Positions 1 through 9,504 of a DNA stretch of 64,000 nt are shown one piece after another. Source of the stretch: an uncultured Oscillospiraceae bacterium (GTDB taxonomy: Bacteria > Bacillota > Clostridia > Oscillospirales > Oscillospiraceae); contig CANQMW010000001.1 in assembly GCA_947625045.1 (NCBI GenBank), forward strand, positions 124,001-188,000, in the 5' to 3' direction. Under the pieces are notes generated by a model. The model was not told the origin of the DNA and ran no database searches. It was given only the letters and a program-made list of their open reading frames with translations. Position 1 is the stretch's first letter; every line of letters begins with the position of its first letter. A program made the translations under genes and the position numbers.

Positions 1-545
1 CAGAGCAGGAGAACCGGCGCATCCGCCACGACCTGCGCCATCACGACGAGCGGATCGCGGCCATGGCCCGGGAGGGCGATACGGAGGGGATATTGGCGTA
101 TCTGGGGCAGACCAAAGAGGCGTCGGAGCGTTTTCCCGCCTGGTGTCCCAACGTCACGGTCAACGGCATCCTGGGCTCTTACGCGGGGAAGGCTAAAGAG
201 GCGGGCGTGGGATTTACTGCGCAGGCGGACACCCCGGCGCAGTCGCCGGTCGCCGACATGGATCTCGTGGCGATCCTTGCCAACCTTCTGGAAAATGCGC
301 TGAACGCCTGCGTCGCACGGAAAAGCTCCGGTCCTATCCAGGTCCACATCAGGAATGTGGGGAATAAAACGGTGATCGCCGTCAGTAATCCCTGCAGCAC
401 AGACTTGAAGCTGGAAAACGGACTGCCGGCTGCGCGGGGCGTCGGGATCGACAGTATCATATCCTCCTCTGTCAAGTATCATGGGGAGATCAACTATACG
501 ATCCAGGAAGGCATTTGTACCGCCTGTGTGATCCTGAATCCATGA
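1..545 (+). CDS. AgrC/ComD-type GHKL sensor histidine kinase, C-terminal part (5' end outside window)
   Basis: The frame is open from the first bases of the window, so the gene starts upstream; the ATG at 63 is internal. The first residues read RRIRHDLRHH, the H-box form used by AgrC-like kinases, with His expected to be phosphorylated. A GHKL ATPase follows, with an N-box (LANLLENALNAC, around 286-321) and a G-type box (RGVGIDSI, around 436-459). The N-terminal sensor and membrane part is missing. Kinases of this family normally pair with LytTR response regulators; none lies in the window, but a LytTR-like direct repeat lies just downstream at 677-708. The signal sensed is unknown. Confidence 0.85.
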   Translation, partial: EQENRRIRHDLRHHDERIAAMAREGDTEGILAYLGQTKEASERFPAWCPNVTVNGILGSYAGKAKEAGVGFTAQADTPAQSPVADMDLVAILANLLENALNACVARKSSGPIQVHIRNVGNKTVIAVSNPCSTDLKLENGLPAARGVGIDSIISSSVKYHGEINYTIQEGICTACVILNP

Positions 546-552
546 CCGCGTC

Positions 553-619
553 AGAAGAGCTTTGAAGATGTCAGATCCCCGCAAGCGGGGCTCCTCCATC
601 GGTCAAAGCCCTTCTTCCT
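553..619 (+). terminator. Probable terminator after the sensor kinase
   Basis: A perfect inner hairpin, CCCCGC-AA-GCGGGG (577-590), is enclosed by weaker pairing of GCTTTGA (559-565) with TCAAAGC (603-609). A pyrimidine-rich, T-rich stretch follows. It lies directly after the stop of the kinase gene. Confidence 0.5.
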
Positions 620-622
620 TTT

Positions 623-657
623 CCCCACGCGACCCGTTTCACTGGGCTCGCGTGGGG
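623..657. other. Strong hairpin without a T tract
   Basis: CCCCACGCGA (623-632) pairs with TCGCGTGGGG (648-657), extended inward by CCC/GGG with one bulged base. No T run follows on either side, so it may be a secondary terminator, an insulator or a processing structure. It separates the kinase gene from the promoter region of the STAS gene. Confidence 0.5.
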
Positions 658-676
658 GCCCCGATAAGATGCTGGT

Positions 677-749
677 GACCAATTTCGGGATAAAAACGAC
701 CAATTTCGATATTTTTCCCTATTCTTTAAATCGCTGTGGTATATATACT
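677..749 (+). promoter_or_regulatory. Activator-type promoter with a 21-bp-phased direct repeat (LytTR-like site)
   Basis: GACCAATTTCG occurs at 677-687 and again, identical, at 698-708. The repeats start exactly 21 bp apart, two helical turns. A good -10 (TATACT, 744-749) follows, but the matching -35 position (721-726, ATTCTT) is poor, as expected for a promoter that needs an activator. LytTR regulators, the usual partners of AgrC-type kinases, bind paired direct repeats with this phasing. The nearest gene is the STAS gene at 795, so this probably drives the whole 795-6177 operon. Assignment to LytTR is inference. Confidence 0.5.
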
Positions 750-794
750 AACTTAATTAAGGTATCGTAAGTTATTCTATAGGGAGGCAGAACC

Positions 795-1091
795 ATGAAT
801 ATTCAAAAGACAGTGACCGGAACGACTTTGACCGTGAATCTGGAGGGGAGATTGGATACCACGACCGCCCCGCAGCTGGAGGGAGAACTCAGAAGCAGCA
901 TCGATGGCCTGACGGGCCTCGTGATCGATCTTGAGAAGCTGGATTACATCTCGTCCGCTGGCCTGCGGGTGCTTTTGGCCATGCAGAAGATCATGAACAG
1001 GCAGGGCGAGATGATCATCAAAAACGCCAACGAAACGGTCATGGAAGTGTTTGAGGTCACGGGTTTTTCAGATATTTTGACGATCGAGTGA
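795..1091 (+). CDS. STAS-domain protein (SpoIIAA/RsbV-like anti-sigma-factor antagonist)
   Basis: This 98-residue protein is a single STAS domain. It has the typical beta start, an acidic VIDLEKLDYISSAGL segment and a Ser pair (Ser53/Ser54) at the place where SpoIIAA and RsbV are phosphorylated. In the known families such proteins bind RsbW/SpoIIAB-type kinases and release the kinase partner. Here no separate RsbW or sigma factor gene is seen; instead the next genes encode transporters with RsbW-like domains. GGGAGG lies upstream of the ATG. It is first in an operon with the symporter 17 bp downstream. The domain call is firm; the partner is inferred. Confidence 0.85.
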   Translation: MNIQKTVTGTTLTVNLEGRLDTTTAPQLEGELRSSIDGLTGLVIDLEKLDYISSAGLRVLLAMQKIMNRQGEMIIKNANETVMEVFEVTGFSDILTIE

Positions 1092-1108
1092 TCGGAGAGA
1101 GGTAAACC

Positions 1109-2752
1109 ATGAACATGCAGAGGACAACGATCGGAACGATCAGACCCGCGGGGGGGGGGTTAAAGGTGAACAGCCGCAGTGAAAACTATCCCCTGTCCGC
1201 GAGGACGATCGACATAGTATCCGAGATATGCGTACAGGTGCTTACGGAGGCGGGGGCGGATAAAAAGGATATCATCCGCGTCCGTCTGTCGTTGGAGGAG
1301 ATCCTGGGCGTCTGGCTGGAGCCTTTGGCGGGCGCTATGGTCCACGTGGACTGCGGACAGAGATTTGGACGGGCTTATTTGAAAGTAAGCGTGGACGGTC
1401 CGACCATAGATCCGTGGGAAGACGAGGCGTTGGTACTCAGCAGCCGTATGCTCTCCCAGGCAGGGCTTTCGTTTACATACGCTTATAAGGACGGGAAAAA
1501 CTGCCTGGTCTGCAATCCCAAGAAAAAGAAGTCGTCCATGGGACAGGCGGCGGTGCTTTTGTGCGCGGTCTTTCTGGCGGCGTTCCTGGGTCTTGCCATG
1601 AGGCGGGCCCCGGCCATGCAGGCAGCGGCTCTCTCGGTCACAGAGCCCCTGTTCAACATGATCCTGGGAGCGCTCCGGGCGGTCTCGTCCCCGCTGGTGT
1701 TCCTGGCCGTCTGCTGCGGGATCGTGAGCATCGGCGATCTGACGATGGTAGGCAGAGTGGGCAAAAAACTGATCTTCAGAATGGTCGCGGGAACATTTGT
1801 TCTGGCGGTGGTCATGGCATTGGCGGGCTGCCTGCTGTTCCCCATCGCTTCGGAAGCGGGGGGTGGGATCAAAGGCAATTATTCGGCGATCTATCAGATG
1901 GTGCTGGATATCGTGCCCTCGGATATCATCTCGCCGTTCCTGAACGGGAACGCGCTGCAGCTCGTTTTCCTGGGCATCTGCGTGGGCGCCGCCCTTTTGA
2001 TCCTGGGCGAGCGGGTATCGGCGGCCCAAAACACCCTGCTGCAGGTGAACGAGGCCGTAGGGTTCCTGATGAGCGTACTGGGAAGGATCATCCCGCTATT
2101 CGTGTTTTTGAGCCTGTTCAACCTTATCCTGTCCGATTTTGGAAGCGGGTTTTCCAGCCTGTTCAAGGTGTTTGCGATCACGATACCGGTGTGCTTTATC
2201 CTGACGCTGTTTTATGTCTTTGTGGCGGCGGTGAAGCTGAAGGTCAGCCCTGCCGTTCTGATGAGGAAAATGCTGCCGACGTTTCTGATCGCGCTGACGA
2301 CGGCTTCTTCGGCCGCCGCCCTGGCGACGAACCTGGAGACGTGCGTAAAGGAACTGGGCATTCCCAAAAAGGTGGCGGATTTTGGCATCCCGCTGGGACA
2401 GGTCCTTTACAAGCCGGGCTTTGTGGTGGGCCTTTTTGCCCTGGCCCTGTGCATGGCGGAGTCCTATGGCATCCCCATCACGCCGCTGCTCCTTTTCATG
2501 TCGATCCTGACGGTAGGGCTTCTCTCTATGGCGCTGCCGCCTATCCCCGGCGGGGCCCTTTCCGTATTTACCGTTATGTTTGCACAGCTCGGCATTCCCA
2601 GTGAGGCGCTGGCCCTGGCGGTCGCAGGCAACGCGATCCTGGACTTCTTTATGACGGCCGCCGGCGTTGCCTGCCTGCAGGTCCAGGTAGCGCTCGCGGC
2701 GGAAAGCGTCGGGATGCTTGATGAAAATAAGCTGAAAAGGAGCATGTCATGA
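1109..2752 (+). CDS. SLC1/DAACS-type cation symporter with N-terminal degenerate RsbW-like domain
   Basis: Residues about 25-135 are soluble and resemble the RsbW/SpoIIAB ATPase fold: an RLSLEE helix at the N-box, [10 protein letters not shown] at the G1 box and YKDGKN near the end. The N-box Asn and the GxG residues are missing, so ATP binding is doubtful. Residues about 145-530 form a multi-pass SLC1 transporter with the re-entrant-loop motif [12 protein letters not shown]. The sodium-site NMDGT motif of the family is replaced here by LYKPG, so substrate and coupling may differ. A good ribosome site serves the ATG at 1109, but a GTG at 1166, just after a G10 tract, is a possible alternative start. 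The gene overlaps the next by 4 bases. Confidence 0.8.
   Translation: MNMQRTTIGTIRPAGGGLKVNSRSENYPLSARTIDIVSEICVQVLTEAGADKKDIIRVRLSLEEILGVWLEPLAGAMVHVDCGQRFGRAYLKVSVDGPTIDPWEDEALVLSSRMLSQAGLSFTYAYKDGKNCLVCNPKKKKSSMGQAAVLLCAVFLAAFLGLAMRRAPAMQAAALSVTEPLFNMILGALRAVSSPLVFLAVCCGIVSIGDLTMVGRVGKKLIFRMVAGTFVLAVVMALAGCLLFPIASEAGGGIKGNYSAIYQMVLDIVPSDIISPFLNGNALQLVFLGICVGAALLILGERVSAAQNTLLQVNEAVGFLMSVLGRIIPLFVFLSLFNLILSDFGSGFSSLFKVFAITIPVCFILTLFYVFVAAVKLKVSPAVLMRKMLPTFLIALTTASSAAALATNLETCVKELGIPKKVADFGIPLGQVLYKPGFVVGLFALALCMAESYGIPITPLLLFMSILTVGLLSMALPPIPGGALSVFTVMFAQLGIPSEALALAVAGNAILDFFMTAAGVACLQVQVALAAESVGMLDENKLKRSMS
1150..1159 (+). repeat. Poly-G tract (G10) inside the 5' end of the symporter gene
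   Basis: Ten consecutive G residues lie about 14 codons after the ATG at 1109. A change in length would shift the frame of translation from that ATG. An in-frame GTG at 1166 lies 6 bases after the tract, which could then act as its ribosome site. Tracts like this are prone to slipped-strand change. Confidence 0.7.
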
Positions 2753-5700
2753 TGGAAAACAAAACAAAAATGGCGATACGGCCGAATAAGAGATGGCTTT
2801 GCCTGTCCCTGGCGATCGTTCTCATATGCCTGCTCCTTGGGGGTTGCGCGAAGAGCGGCGGCGGGGAAAGCGAGCAGATAACCGACGTCCGTCAGCTGGA
2901 CGGACAGGCCATCGGCGTGCTGACCGGCTCCAGCTTCGACGTCCATACCGATAATCTGATCGAGGACGCGGACAAGCAGTATTACGACAAGGTCCCGGAT
3001 CTGGCCTTGGCGGTGGAGCAGGGGAAGATCGCCGGATTTTTGATGGACGAGCCCGTCGCCCGTATCCTGTGCCTGGAAAACCCGGCGGTGACCTATCTGC
3101 CCGATGTGCTGGTGGAGGAGAGCTACGCCGCCGCTTTTTCAAAGACCGAGCGGGGCGCGGCGCTGCGGGACGAGTATAACGAATTTTTGGCGCAGATCAA
3201 GGCGGACGGTACCCTGGAGGAGATCGACGGCATCTGGCTGGGCGCCGACGAGAGCAAAAAGGTGGTAGAGGACTGGACGGCCTTCCCGGCGGACAACGGC
3301 GTCATCCGCATGGCGGAAAAAACGGACATTGCGCCATTCTGCTATATCAAGGACGGCCAGATCGTCGGATACGACGTCGATATCATGGTCCGCTTCTGCA
3401 AGGCCTATGGCTACGGGCTGGAAATGAGCAGCGTGGAGATATCGTCTATTTTCGCGGGCCTTGCCACCGGTATGTACGACGTGTCGGCCACCGGCCTGAC
3501 CGTGACGGAGGAACGGGCGGAGAGCGTGAACTTCGCTGACCCGGATTACACCGGCGGCGTGGTGGCGGTGGTAGCGAACCGTGGACAGAACGCCGTCCGC
3601 TTCCGGACGCTCCAGGATTTTTCCGGTGCGACCGTGGGCGTCATGGCGGGCAGCATCTCCGATCAGCTTGTGAGCGCGGTGGTCAGCGGCTGTGAATTTC
3701 AGTATTACGACGACGCCTCCGCGCTGCTTCTGGCGCTGCAGTCAGGCCAGCTGGACGCCGTGGCCCACGATATGCCCGTGGCCCAGCTGGCGGTGGCCAG
3801 GCAGCCGGATCTGGCCATGTTCCCCGAGACGGTGACGCCGGACACCTACGGCCTGGGCCTTCAGAAGGACAGCCCCCTGACGGATAAGATAAGCGCCATC
3901 ATTGAAAGGTATACAGAGGATGGCACGCTGGACGCCCTGCGGGAGAAATGGCTGGGCGCTGACGACAGTAAAAAGACCATCGATGTGGGGGAGTATGACG
4001 CGCCCAACGGCGTCCTGCGGTATGCCCATGACTCCACGCTGGAGCCCATGAGCTATGTGGGCGGGAACGGCCAGTCCCTTGGCTATGAGGTGGAGCTGGT
4101 CTCGCTCATCGCCAAAGAGCTGGGGATGGAGCTGGAGATCACCCAGAGCACTTTCGGTTCGCTGATCCAGATGCTGAACAGCGGCCGGGCGGATATCGTG
4201 TCCGGCGCCATGAGCATCACCGATGAGCGGAAGCAGAGCATCGATTTCCCCACCACCCACTATGTGGGTGGCTTGACGCTCGTCGTCCGGGCCGAAGATA
4301 TGGGCGTGGCCGTTCAGGAGGAAGAAACGGGCTTCTGGGCCGGGCTCAAAGACAGCTTTTATAAGAATTTCATCCAGGAAGACCGGTGGGAGATGATCCT
4401 CTCCGGCCTGGGCGTCACATTCATCATATCGATCTTCGCGGCTCTGTTCGGCACGGTGCTGGGCTTTGGCCTGTGCCTGCTGCGCCGCAGCCACAATAAG
4501 ATCGCCTCCGGCATCACGGCGGCCTTTATCCGGCTTATACAGGGCGTCCCTGTGCTGGTGCTGCTGATGGTGCTGTTCTACGTGGTATTCGCCAGGGCGA
4601 GGCTGGACGGGATCGCCGTGGCCATCATCGGCTTCACCGTCAACTTCGGCGTCTATGTCTCCGAGATGATACGCACCGGCATCGACGCCGTGGATGTGGG
4701 CCAGTGGGAGGCGGCGTCCGCCATGGGCTTCGGCCGGGTCAAGACCTTCACGAAGATCATCGCGCCCCAGGCGGCGCGGCATATCCTGCCGGTGTACAGG
4801 GGCGAGTTCATCTCCATGGTGAAAATGACCTCTGTGGTGGGGTATATCGCGGTGCAGGACCTGACCAAGGTCACCGACCTTATCCGCAGCCGTACCTTTG
4901 AGGCGTTCTTCCCGCTGATACTGACGGCGGTGCTGTATTTCCTGCTGGCGTGGTGCCTGACCTCTCTGCTGGGCCTGGTGGAGAGGAAGATCGACCCCCG
5001 CCGCCGTCGCCGTGAGCCCAAGGGCGTGGACCGGAGCGCCGCCATTGCGGAGGCCCCGGAAGAGGCGAAGACCGCCCGGGACGGGGGCCCGGTCATCACC
5101 GTTTCCCATCTGAAGAAGGTATATCCCAACGCCACGCCCCTGAAGGACGTGAACGCCGTCATTGACCAGGGGGACGTCATCTCCATCATCGGCCCCTCCG
5201 GCACGGGCAAGAGCACCTTCCTGCGCTGCATCAACCGCCTTGAGACGCCCACGGAGGGCGAGATCAAGGTGTTCGGCCAGCCGGTGACCGGCGTGAAGCC
5301 TGCGCAGCTTAGCGCCGTGCGCCGCCGCATGGGCATGGTGTTCCAGAGCTTCAACCTGTTCCCCCACCTGACCGTGATCGAGAATATCATGCTGGGGCCG
5401 GTGGAGCTGCTGGGCTGCACCCGGCAGGAGGCCTATGAGCGGGGCATGCGCCTGCTGGCCAAGGTGGGACTGGCGGAGAAGGGGCTCAACTACCCCGATG
5501 AGCTCTCCGGCGGCCAGAAGCAGCGTGTCGCCATTGCCCGTACCCTGGGCATGCAGCCGGAGATCATCCTCTTTGACGAGCCCACCAGCGCGCTGGACCC
5601 CACCATGGTGGGAGAGGTGCTGGCGGTCATCCGCAGCCTGGCCGAGCAGGGCCTGACCATGCTCATCGTTACCCATGAGATGAAGTTTGCCCGGGATGTA

Positions 5701-6177
5701 TCCACGCGGGTGTTTTATATGGATGAAGGCGTCGTTTACGAGGAGGGGACGCCGGAGCAGGTGTACGATCATCCGAAGACAGACCGCTGCCGGGCATTCG
5801 TCAATCGCCTGAAGACCTTCCATCTGGATATCGCCTCCAAGGAATTTGACTTCATCGGCGCGGCGGGCGACATCGACCGCTTTGCCCGCAAGCAGCTGCT
5901 GGGCGCGCCCCAGTCCCTCAAGTATCAGCAGATATTTGAGGAGCTGTGCGTGACGAGCATCCTGCCGGCCCTGCCGGACGAGGGGTGCAGCCTGAGCTTC
6001 GACGCCCTCTGCAGTGAGGACGGGAGCGAGTGCGAAGCCGTCATCCGCTGGAGCGGGGAGGAGTTCGACCCGCTGACCCAGGGAGATGAGCTGAGCAGGG
6101 CGCTGGCTCTCAGCAAGACCAAGAGCAGCGCTCACGCCTATGCCGACGGGGTCAATACGGTGACCGTTGTATTCTGA
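2749..6177 (+). CDS. Single-chain polar amino acid ABC importer: lipoprotein binding domains, permease, ATPase and C-terminal RsbW-like domain
   Basis: This 1142-residue chain fuses what are usually three GlnH/GlnP/GlnQ-type proteins. A lipobox ends at Cys33. Residues about 45-170 match only lobe 2 of a family-3 binding protein, 182-405 a full binding domain, and 418-515 only lobe 1. Residues about 545-745 form the permease, with the EAA-type loop around 654-672. Residues 782-1025 form the ATPase: Walker [10 protein letters not shown] at 815-823, LSGGQ at 919 and Walker [13 protein letters not shown] tail of about 110 residues carries an EEL helix, GEEFDPL and a YADGVN ending, like the domain in the neighbouring symporters. 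The substrate is probably a polar amino acid. The start overlaps the previous gene (ATGATGG). Confidence 0.85.
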   Translation: MMENKTKMAIRPNKRWLCLSLAIVLICLLLGGCAKSGGGESEQITDVRQLDGQAIGVLTGSSFDVHTDNLIEDADKQYYDKVPDLALAVEQGKIAGFLMDEPVARILCLENPAVTYLPDVLVEESYAAAFSKTERGAALRDEYNEFLAQIKADGTLEEIDGIWLGADESKKVVEDWTAFPADNGVIRMAEKTDIAPFCYIKDGQIVGYDVDIMVRFCKAYGYGLEMSSVEISSIFAGLATGMYDVSATGLTVTEERAESVNFADPDYTGGVVAVVANRGQNAVRFRTLQDFSGATVGVMAGSISDQLVSAVVSGCEFQYYDDASALLLALQSGQLDAVAHDMPVAQLAVARQPDLAMFPETVTPDTYGLGLQKDSPLTDKISAIIERYTEDGTLDALREKWLGADDSKKTIDVGEYDAPNGVLRYAHDSTLEPMSYVGGNGQSLGYEVELVSLIAKELGMELEITQSTFGSLIQMLNSGRADIVSGAMSITDERKQSIDFPTTHYVGGLTLVVRAEDMGVAVQEEETGFWAGLKDSFYKNFIQEDRWEMILSGLGVTFIISIFAALFGTVLGFGLCLLRRSHNKIASGITAAFIRLIQGVPVLVLLMVLFYVVFARARLDGIAVAIIGFTVNFGVYVSEMIRTGIDAVDVGQWEAASAMGFGRVKTFTKIIAPQAARHILPVYRGEFISMVKMTSVVGYIAVQDLTKVTDLIRSRTFEAFFPLILTAVLYFLLAWCLTSLLGLVERKIDPRRRRREPKGVDRSAAIAEAPEEAKTARDGGPVITVSHLKKVYPNATPLKDVNAVIDQGDVISIIGPSGTGKSTFLRCINRLETPTEGEIKVFGQPVTGVKPAQLSAVRRRMGMVFQSFNLFPHLTVIENIMLGPVELLGCTRQEAYERGMRLLAKVGLAEKGLNYPDELSGGQKQRVAIARTLGMQPEIILFDEPTSALDPTMVGEVLAVIRSLAEQGLTMLIVTHEMKFARDVSTRVFYMDEGVVYEEGTPEQVYDHPKTDRCRAFVNRLKTFHLDIASKEFDFIGAAGDIDRFARKQLLGAPQSLKYQQIFEELCVTSILPALPDEGCSLSFDALCSEDGSECEAVIRWSGEEFDPLTQGDELSRALALSKTKSSAHAYADGVNTVTVVF

Positions 6178-6265
6178 TACGAATTCCTGGCAAGAAACAT
6201 CTGTTCTTTTCAGACTGTTCTGCGCATGGCATTTTGTTCTCCTTGGTGAGCGGCAAAAATCCTGC

Positions 6266-6290
6266 GGGGGGGGGGGTCTTATAAGATAAT
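6266..6290 (+). promoter_or_regulatory. Poly-G (G11) tract next to a putative -10 element
   Basis: Eleven Gs (6266-6276) lie directly upstream of overlapping -10-like hexamers TATAAG (6280-6285) and GATAAT (6285-6290), 24 to 34 bases before the ATG at 6314. No convincing -35 is seen at standard spacing. A change in tract length would alter promoter geometry, so the next gene may be phase variable. Confidence 0.4.
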
Positions 6291-6313
6291 ACTCACACAA
6301 GGAGAAACACCCC

Positions 6314-7915
6314 ATGGAAAACGCAGAAGAGAAGTATGCCCTGACAGGTCCCGGCATCGACGCCGCCGGGGAGGCCGCCTATGAGTTCCTCACGGCGGAC
6401 AAGGTGGAGCGAAAAGATGCCCTCCGGGTCCGGCTGGCTTTGGAGGAGGCGCTGCTGCGCTACCGGGACGAGGGGACGGCAGAGGGGTTCACCCTCCGCT
6501 GCCGCCGGCGCTTTCGCGCCCCGCGGGTGGAGCTTAATGTGCCCGGCCCGTCCCTGGACCCTCTGGCGGAACCCGACCGGCCTGACAGCGGCGCGCTGAC
6601 GGGCATGATGGCCCAGATGGGTCTCGCGCCCCTGTGGCAGTACAAGGACGGGGTCAACCGTGTTCTCTTTACCCCCAAGCGGAAAAAACACTCCCTCATG
6701 GTCTCTTTGGCCATCGCCCTGGTAGTAGCGGTGGCGCTGGGCTATCTGTGCAGGCTCATGCCGGAGGCGGTGCGTCTCTTGTTGTCGGATAAGGTGGTCA
6801 CGCCCCTTTTCGACACGTTCATGGGTCTTCTCACCGCCATATCCGGCCCCATGATATTCCTGTCGGTGACATGGGGCATCTGCTGCATGGGGGACGTGGC
6901 CTCCTTTGGCCGCATCGGCAAACGGCTGATCGCCAAGCTCATTCTTCTCACCGTCGTATTGGGGATCATCGCGGGGGCGGTCGTGCTGCCTTTCTTCCCC
7001 ATAGCCGCGGGGGGCGGTCAGGCCTTCGACCCATCGGAGCTGATGGACATGGTGCTGGACATCGTGCCGGCCAACTTCTTCACCCCCTTCACGGAGGGCA
7101 ACCCCCTGCAGATCATATTCGTGGCGGTGCTCATCGGCATAGCGCTGCTGCTTCTGGGGGAGAAGGTCTCCGTGGCGGCCACCTTCGTGGAGCAGTCCAA
7201 CTACGTGGTCCAGCTCATCATGGAGGCGGTCAGTTCCCTGGTCCCGGTGTTTGTGTTCGGCAGTGTCTTCAGGATGTTCCTGGAAGGCGGGTTACAGCTC
7301 CTGGCCAAGTCCTATAAGCTCCTCCCCGTCATAATACTGGGCACGGCGGTAATGATGGCGTGCAGCCTGGCCCCGGTGTGCCTGCGGTGGAAGGTCGGGC
7401 CTATGACGATGCTGAAAAAGACCATGCCCACCTTCCTCATTGGCCTGACCACCGCATCCTCTGTGGCAGCCTTTCCCACCAACCAGGAGTGCTGCGAAAG
7501 GCAGCTGGGCATACATGAGAAGATCACCCGCTTCGGCATCCCCCTGGGGCAGGTCATCTATATGCCCGGCGGGGTGGTGATGTTCCTGGTGGCAGCCCTT
7601 TGTATGGCGGAGGTATACGACGTGGCCATCACGCCGGCGTGGCTGCTGACGGCGCTTTTCATCTGCGTGATGCTGGCCATCGCGTGCCCGCCGGTGCCGG
7701 GGTCGGCGCTCACCTGCTACACGCTGCTGTTCACCCAGCTGGGCATACCCATGGAGGGCGTGGCCATTATAACGGCATTGAACGTGATACTGGAGTTCAT
7801 CGCCACATCGTCGGACCTGTTCTGCCTGCAGATGGCACTGACGGACCTGGGCGGCTCGCTGGATATGCTGGATATCGAGACCCTGAGAAGCACCGGGAAG
7901 GGAAAACAGAAATAA
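6314..7915 (+). CDS. Second SLC1/DAACS-type symporter with N-terminal degenerate RsbW-like domain
   Basis: A 533-residue paralogue of the 1109-2752 product with the same architecture. The soluble N-terminal domain (about 1-115) has RLALEEALLRY at the N-box, ELNVPGPSLDP at the G1 box and WQYKDGVN at its end. The transporter part is multi-pass, with TTASSVAAFPTN in the first re-entrant loop and IYMPG where most relatives have NMDGT. The ribosome site AAGGAG precedes the ATG. The gene is separated from the ABC fusion by 136 bp that hold the G11 tract, so it may have its own promoter. Substrate unknown; dicarboxylate or amino acid is the family norm. Confidence 0.8.
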   Translation: MENAEEKYALTGPGIDAAGEAAYEFLTADKVERKDALRVRLALEEALLRYRDEGTAEGFTLRCRRRFRAPRVELNVPGPSLDPLAEPDRPDSGALTGMMAQMGLAPLWQYKDGVNRVLFTPKRKKHSLMVSLAIALVVAVALGYLCRLMPEAVRLLLSDKVVTPLFDTFMGLLTAISGPMIFLSVTWGICCMGDVASFGRIGKRLIAKLILLTVVLGIIAGAVVLPFFPIAAGGGQAFDPSELMDMVLDIVPANFFTPFTEGNPLQIIFVAVLIGIALLLLGEKVSVAATFVEQSNYVVQLIMEAVSSLVPVFVFGSVFRMFLEGGLQLLAKSYKLLPVIILGTAVMMACSLAPVCLRWKVGPMTMLKKTMPTFLIGLTTASSVAAFPTNQECCERQLGIHEKITRFGIPLGQVIYMPGGVVMFLVAALCMAEVYDVAITPAWLLTALFICVMLAIACPPVPGSALTCYTLLFTQLGIPMEGVAIITALNVILEFIATSSDLFCLQMALTDLGGSLDMLDIETLRSTGKGKQK

Positions 7916-7931
7916 GCGAGAACAAAAAGGC

Positions 7932-8030
7932 TTTCTATTCACGGGGCGATATGCCGGCGCGATGTCCATCATCGTCTCTGCGCTGGTGTTCGGCGTGCTC
8001 CACCCTGCGATATCCGATCTGATCGTTACA
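7932..8030 (+). pseudogene. Possible remnant of a CPBP-type membrane protease
   Basis: The frame upstream of the purine permease start reads GRYAGAMSIIVSALVFGVLH, which resembles the conserved FxxxH-containing helix of CPBP intramembrane proteases. Nothing else of such a protein is present, and the frame runs on into the permease. It may be a gene scar or a chance match. Confidence 0.25.
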
Positions 8031-8078
8031 CCATATATAATTTTTGAACAAGAAAGAGAGCGAGGTGCACAGAAACTG

Positions 8079-9491
8079 ATGTTATCACCGGAAAAATTAT
8101 TTCATGTAAAGGAAGCCGGCTCTACCGTCAAAACGGAAGTTCTGGCAGGCGTCACGACCTTTATGACCATGGCCTATATCCTCATGGTCAATTCCAGAAT
8201 GTTTGCGGAGCTTCCGGGAGTCTCCTACAACGCGATCTATATCGCGACCGCGATCTCCGCCTGCATCGGGACGGTGCTGATCGGACTGCTGGCGAATCTG
8301 CCGCTGGCCCAGGCGTCCGCCATGGGCGCCAATGCCTTCTTCGTCTATACGGTGTGCTTTGGCTTTGGGCTGAGCTATGCCAACGCCCTGGTACTCGTTT
8401 TGCTGGATGGGCTGCTGTTCATACTGCTTACGGTGACAGGACTGCGAAAGAAGGTATTTGAGGCGATACCGGCGCCGGTAAGGGTGGCGATCCCCGCGGG
8501 CGTGGGGCTGTTCATCGCCTTCATAGGGCTCAAGGATTCCGGGATCGTGGTGGCGGATCCGTCCACTTATGTGGGTCTTGCCTCCTTCAACCTTCTCTCC
8601 GGAAATGTGGCGTGGGGGGACATCATGCCCATGCTCGTCACATTTGCCGCTTTGATCGCGATCGCGGTCCTGACATGCAGGCGGGTAAAGGGCGCTGTGC
8701 TCTGGGGGATCCTGGGGGGAACGGCGCTGTATTACATCCTCGGTTTTACCGTTCCCGGATTCTATAGCGGGGGGGGGTTCACAGATAATTTAAACCTTAA
8801 CCCGCTCGCGGCATTCGGGGACTTTGGCAGGTACGCCTTCGGCAGGGTCTTCACGGAGGGCTTTGATTTTTCGGCGTATCTTGCCGACCACAGCGGGGTG
8901 GAGCTCGCCATATTGATCGCGACGACGGCGCTGGCGTTCTGCCTGGTGGATATGTTCGATACGATCGGCACCCTGTATGGCGCCTGTGCCAGGGGCAACC
9001 TTCTGACCGAAGAGGGAGAAGTGCCCAACATGGACAAGGCGATGCTCGCCGACGCCATAGCCACCACCTGCGGCGCGGTCTGCGGCACATCCACGGTAAG
9101 CTCCTATGTGGAGGCCTCCACAGGCATTGCGGAGGGCGGGAAGACAGGCATGGCCGCCATGGTGACGGGAGCGCTGTTCTTTATCTGCATGTTTTTGAGC
9201 CCGATCGCAAAGCTTGTACCGGGATGCGCGACAGCGGCGGCGCTCATCTATGTGGGGATCATGATGATGAACTGCGCCAGGAGCATCGACTGGCTGCAAA
9301 CAGAGGACGCGGTCCCGGCATTCCTGACGCTGGCGATCATGCCGATGACCTACAATATCTCTTACGGCATCGCCTTCGGCGTGATCTCCTATACGCTCAT
9401 CAGCGTGTTTACCGGAAAGGCAAAGAACGTAAAAGCGGGAACATGGGTGATCGCGGCGCTCTTTGCCGTCATGTTCTTCGTGACCCATTAA
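8079..9491 (+). CDS. NCS2/AzgA-family purine permease
   Basis: A 470-residue membrane protein with the AzgA-type start (KLFHVKEAGSTVKTEVLAG), the MGANAFF motif and DMFDTIGTL in the centre. Family members are proton symporters for adenine, guanine or hypoxanthine; the substrate cannot be fixed here. I chose the ATG at 8079 because the family sequence begins there, with AGGTG upstream. The longer frame from 7962 covers a promoter-like TATAAT (8036-8041). A G9 tract lies inside the gene at 8769-8777. It is the first of three related permeases. Confidence 0.85.
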   Translation: MLSPEKLFHVKEAGSTVKTEVLAGVTTFMTMAYILMVNSRMFAELPGVSYNAIYIATAISACIGTVLIGLLANLPLAQASAMGANAFFVYTVCFGFGLSYANALVLVLLDGLLFILLTVTGLRKKVFEAIPAPVRVAIPAGVGLFIAFIGLKDSGIVVADPSTYVGLASFNLLSGNVAWGDIMPMLVTFAALIAIAVLTCRRVKGAVLWGILGGTALYYILGFTVPGFYSGGGFTDNLNLNPLAAFGDFGRYAFGRVFTEGFDFSAYLADHSGVELAILIATTALAFCLVDMFDTIGTLYGACARGNLLTEEGEVPNMDKAMLADAIATTCGAVCGTSTVSSYVEASTGIAEGGKTGMAAMVTGALFFICMFLSPIAKLVPGCATAAALIYVGIMMMNCARSIDWLQTEDAVPAFLTLAIMPMTYNISYGIAFGVISYTLISVFTGKAKNVKAGTWVIAALFAVMFFVTH

Positions 9492-9504
9492 GAGAGGGAT
9501 CGCG

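Noticed and set aside
2749..6177. Fusion ABC importer as an assembly or frameshift artefact
   Set aside because: The frame is continuous with clear linkers between domains, and all nucleotide-binding motifs are intact.
3742..6357. Long open frame (871 codons) on the minus strand
   Set aside because: It lies opposite the ABC importer, is His/Gln/Arg-rich and low in recognisable motifs, and is a by-product of GC-rich codon use on the real strand.
7962..8078. Earlier start for the first purine permease
   Set aside because: The family sequence begins at 8079, and the extra codons cross a promoter-like TATAAT at 8036.
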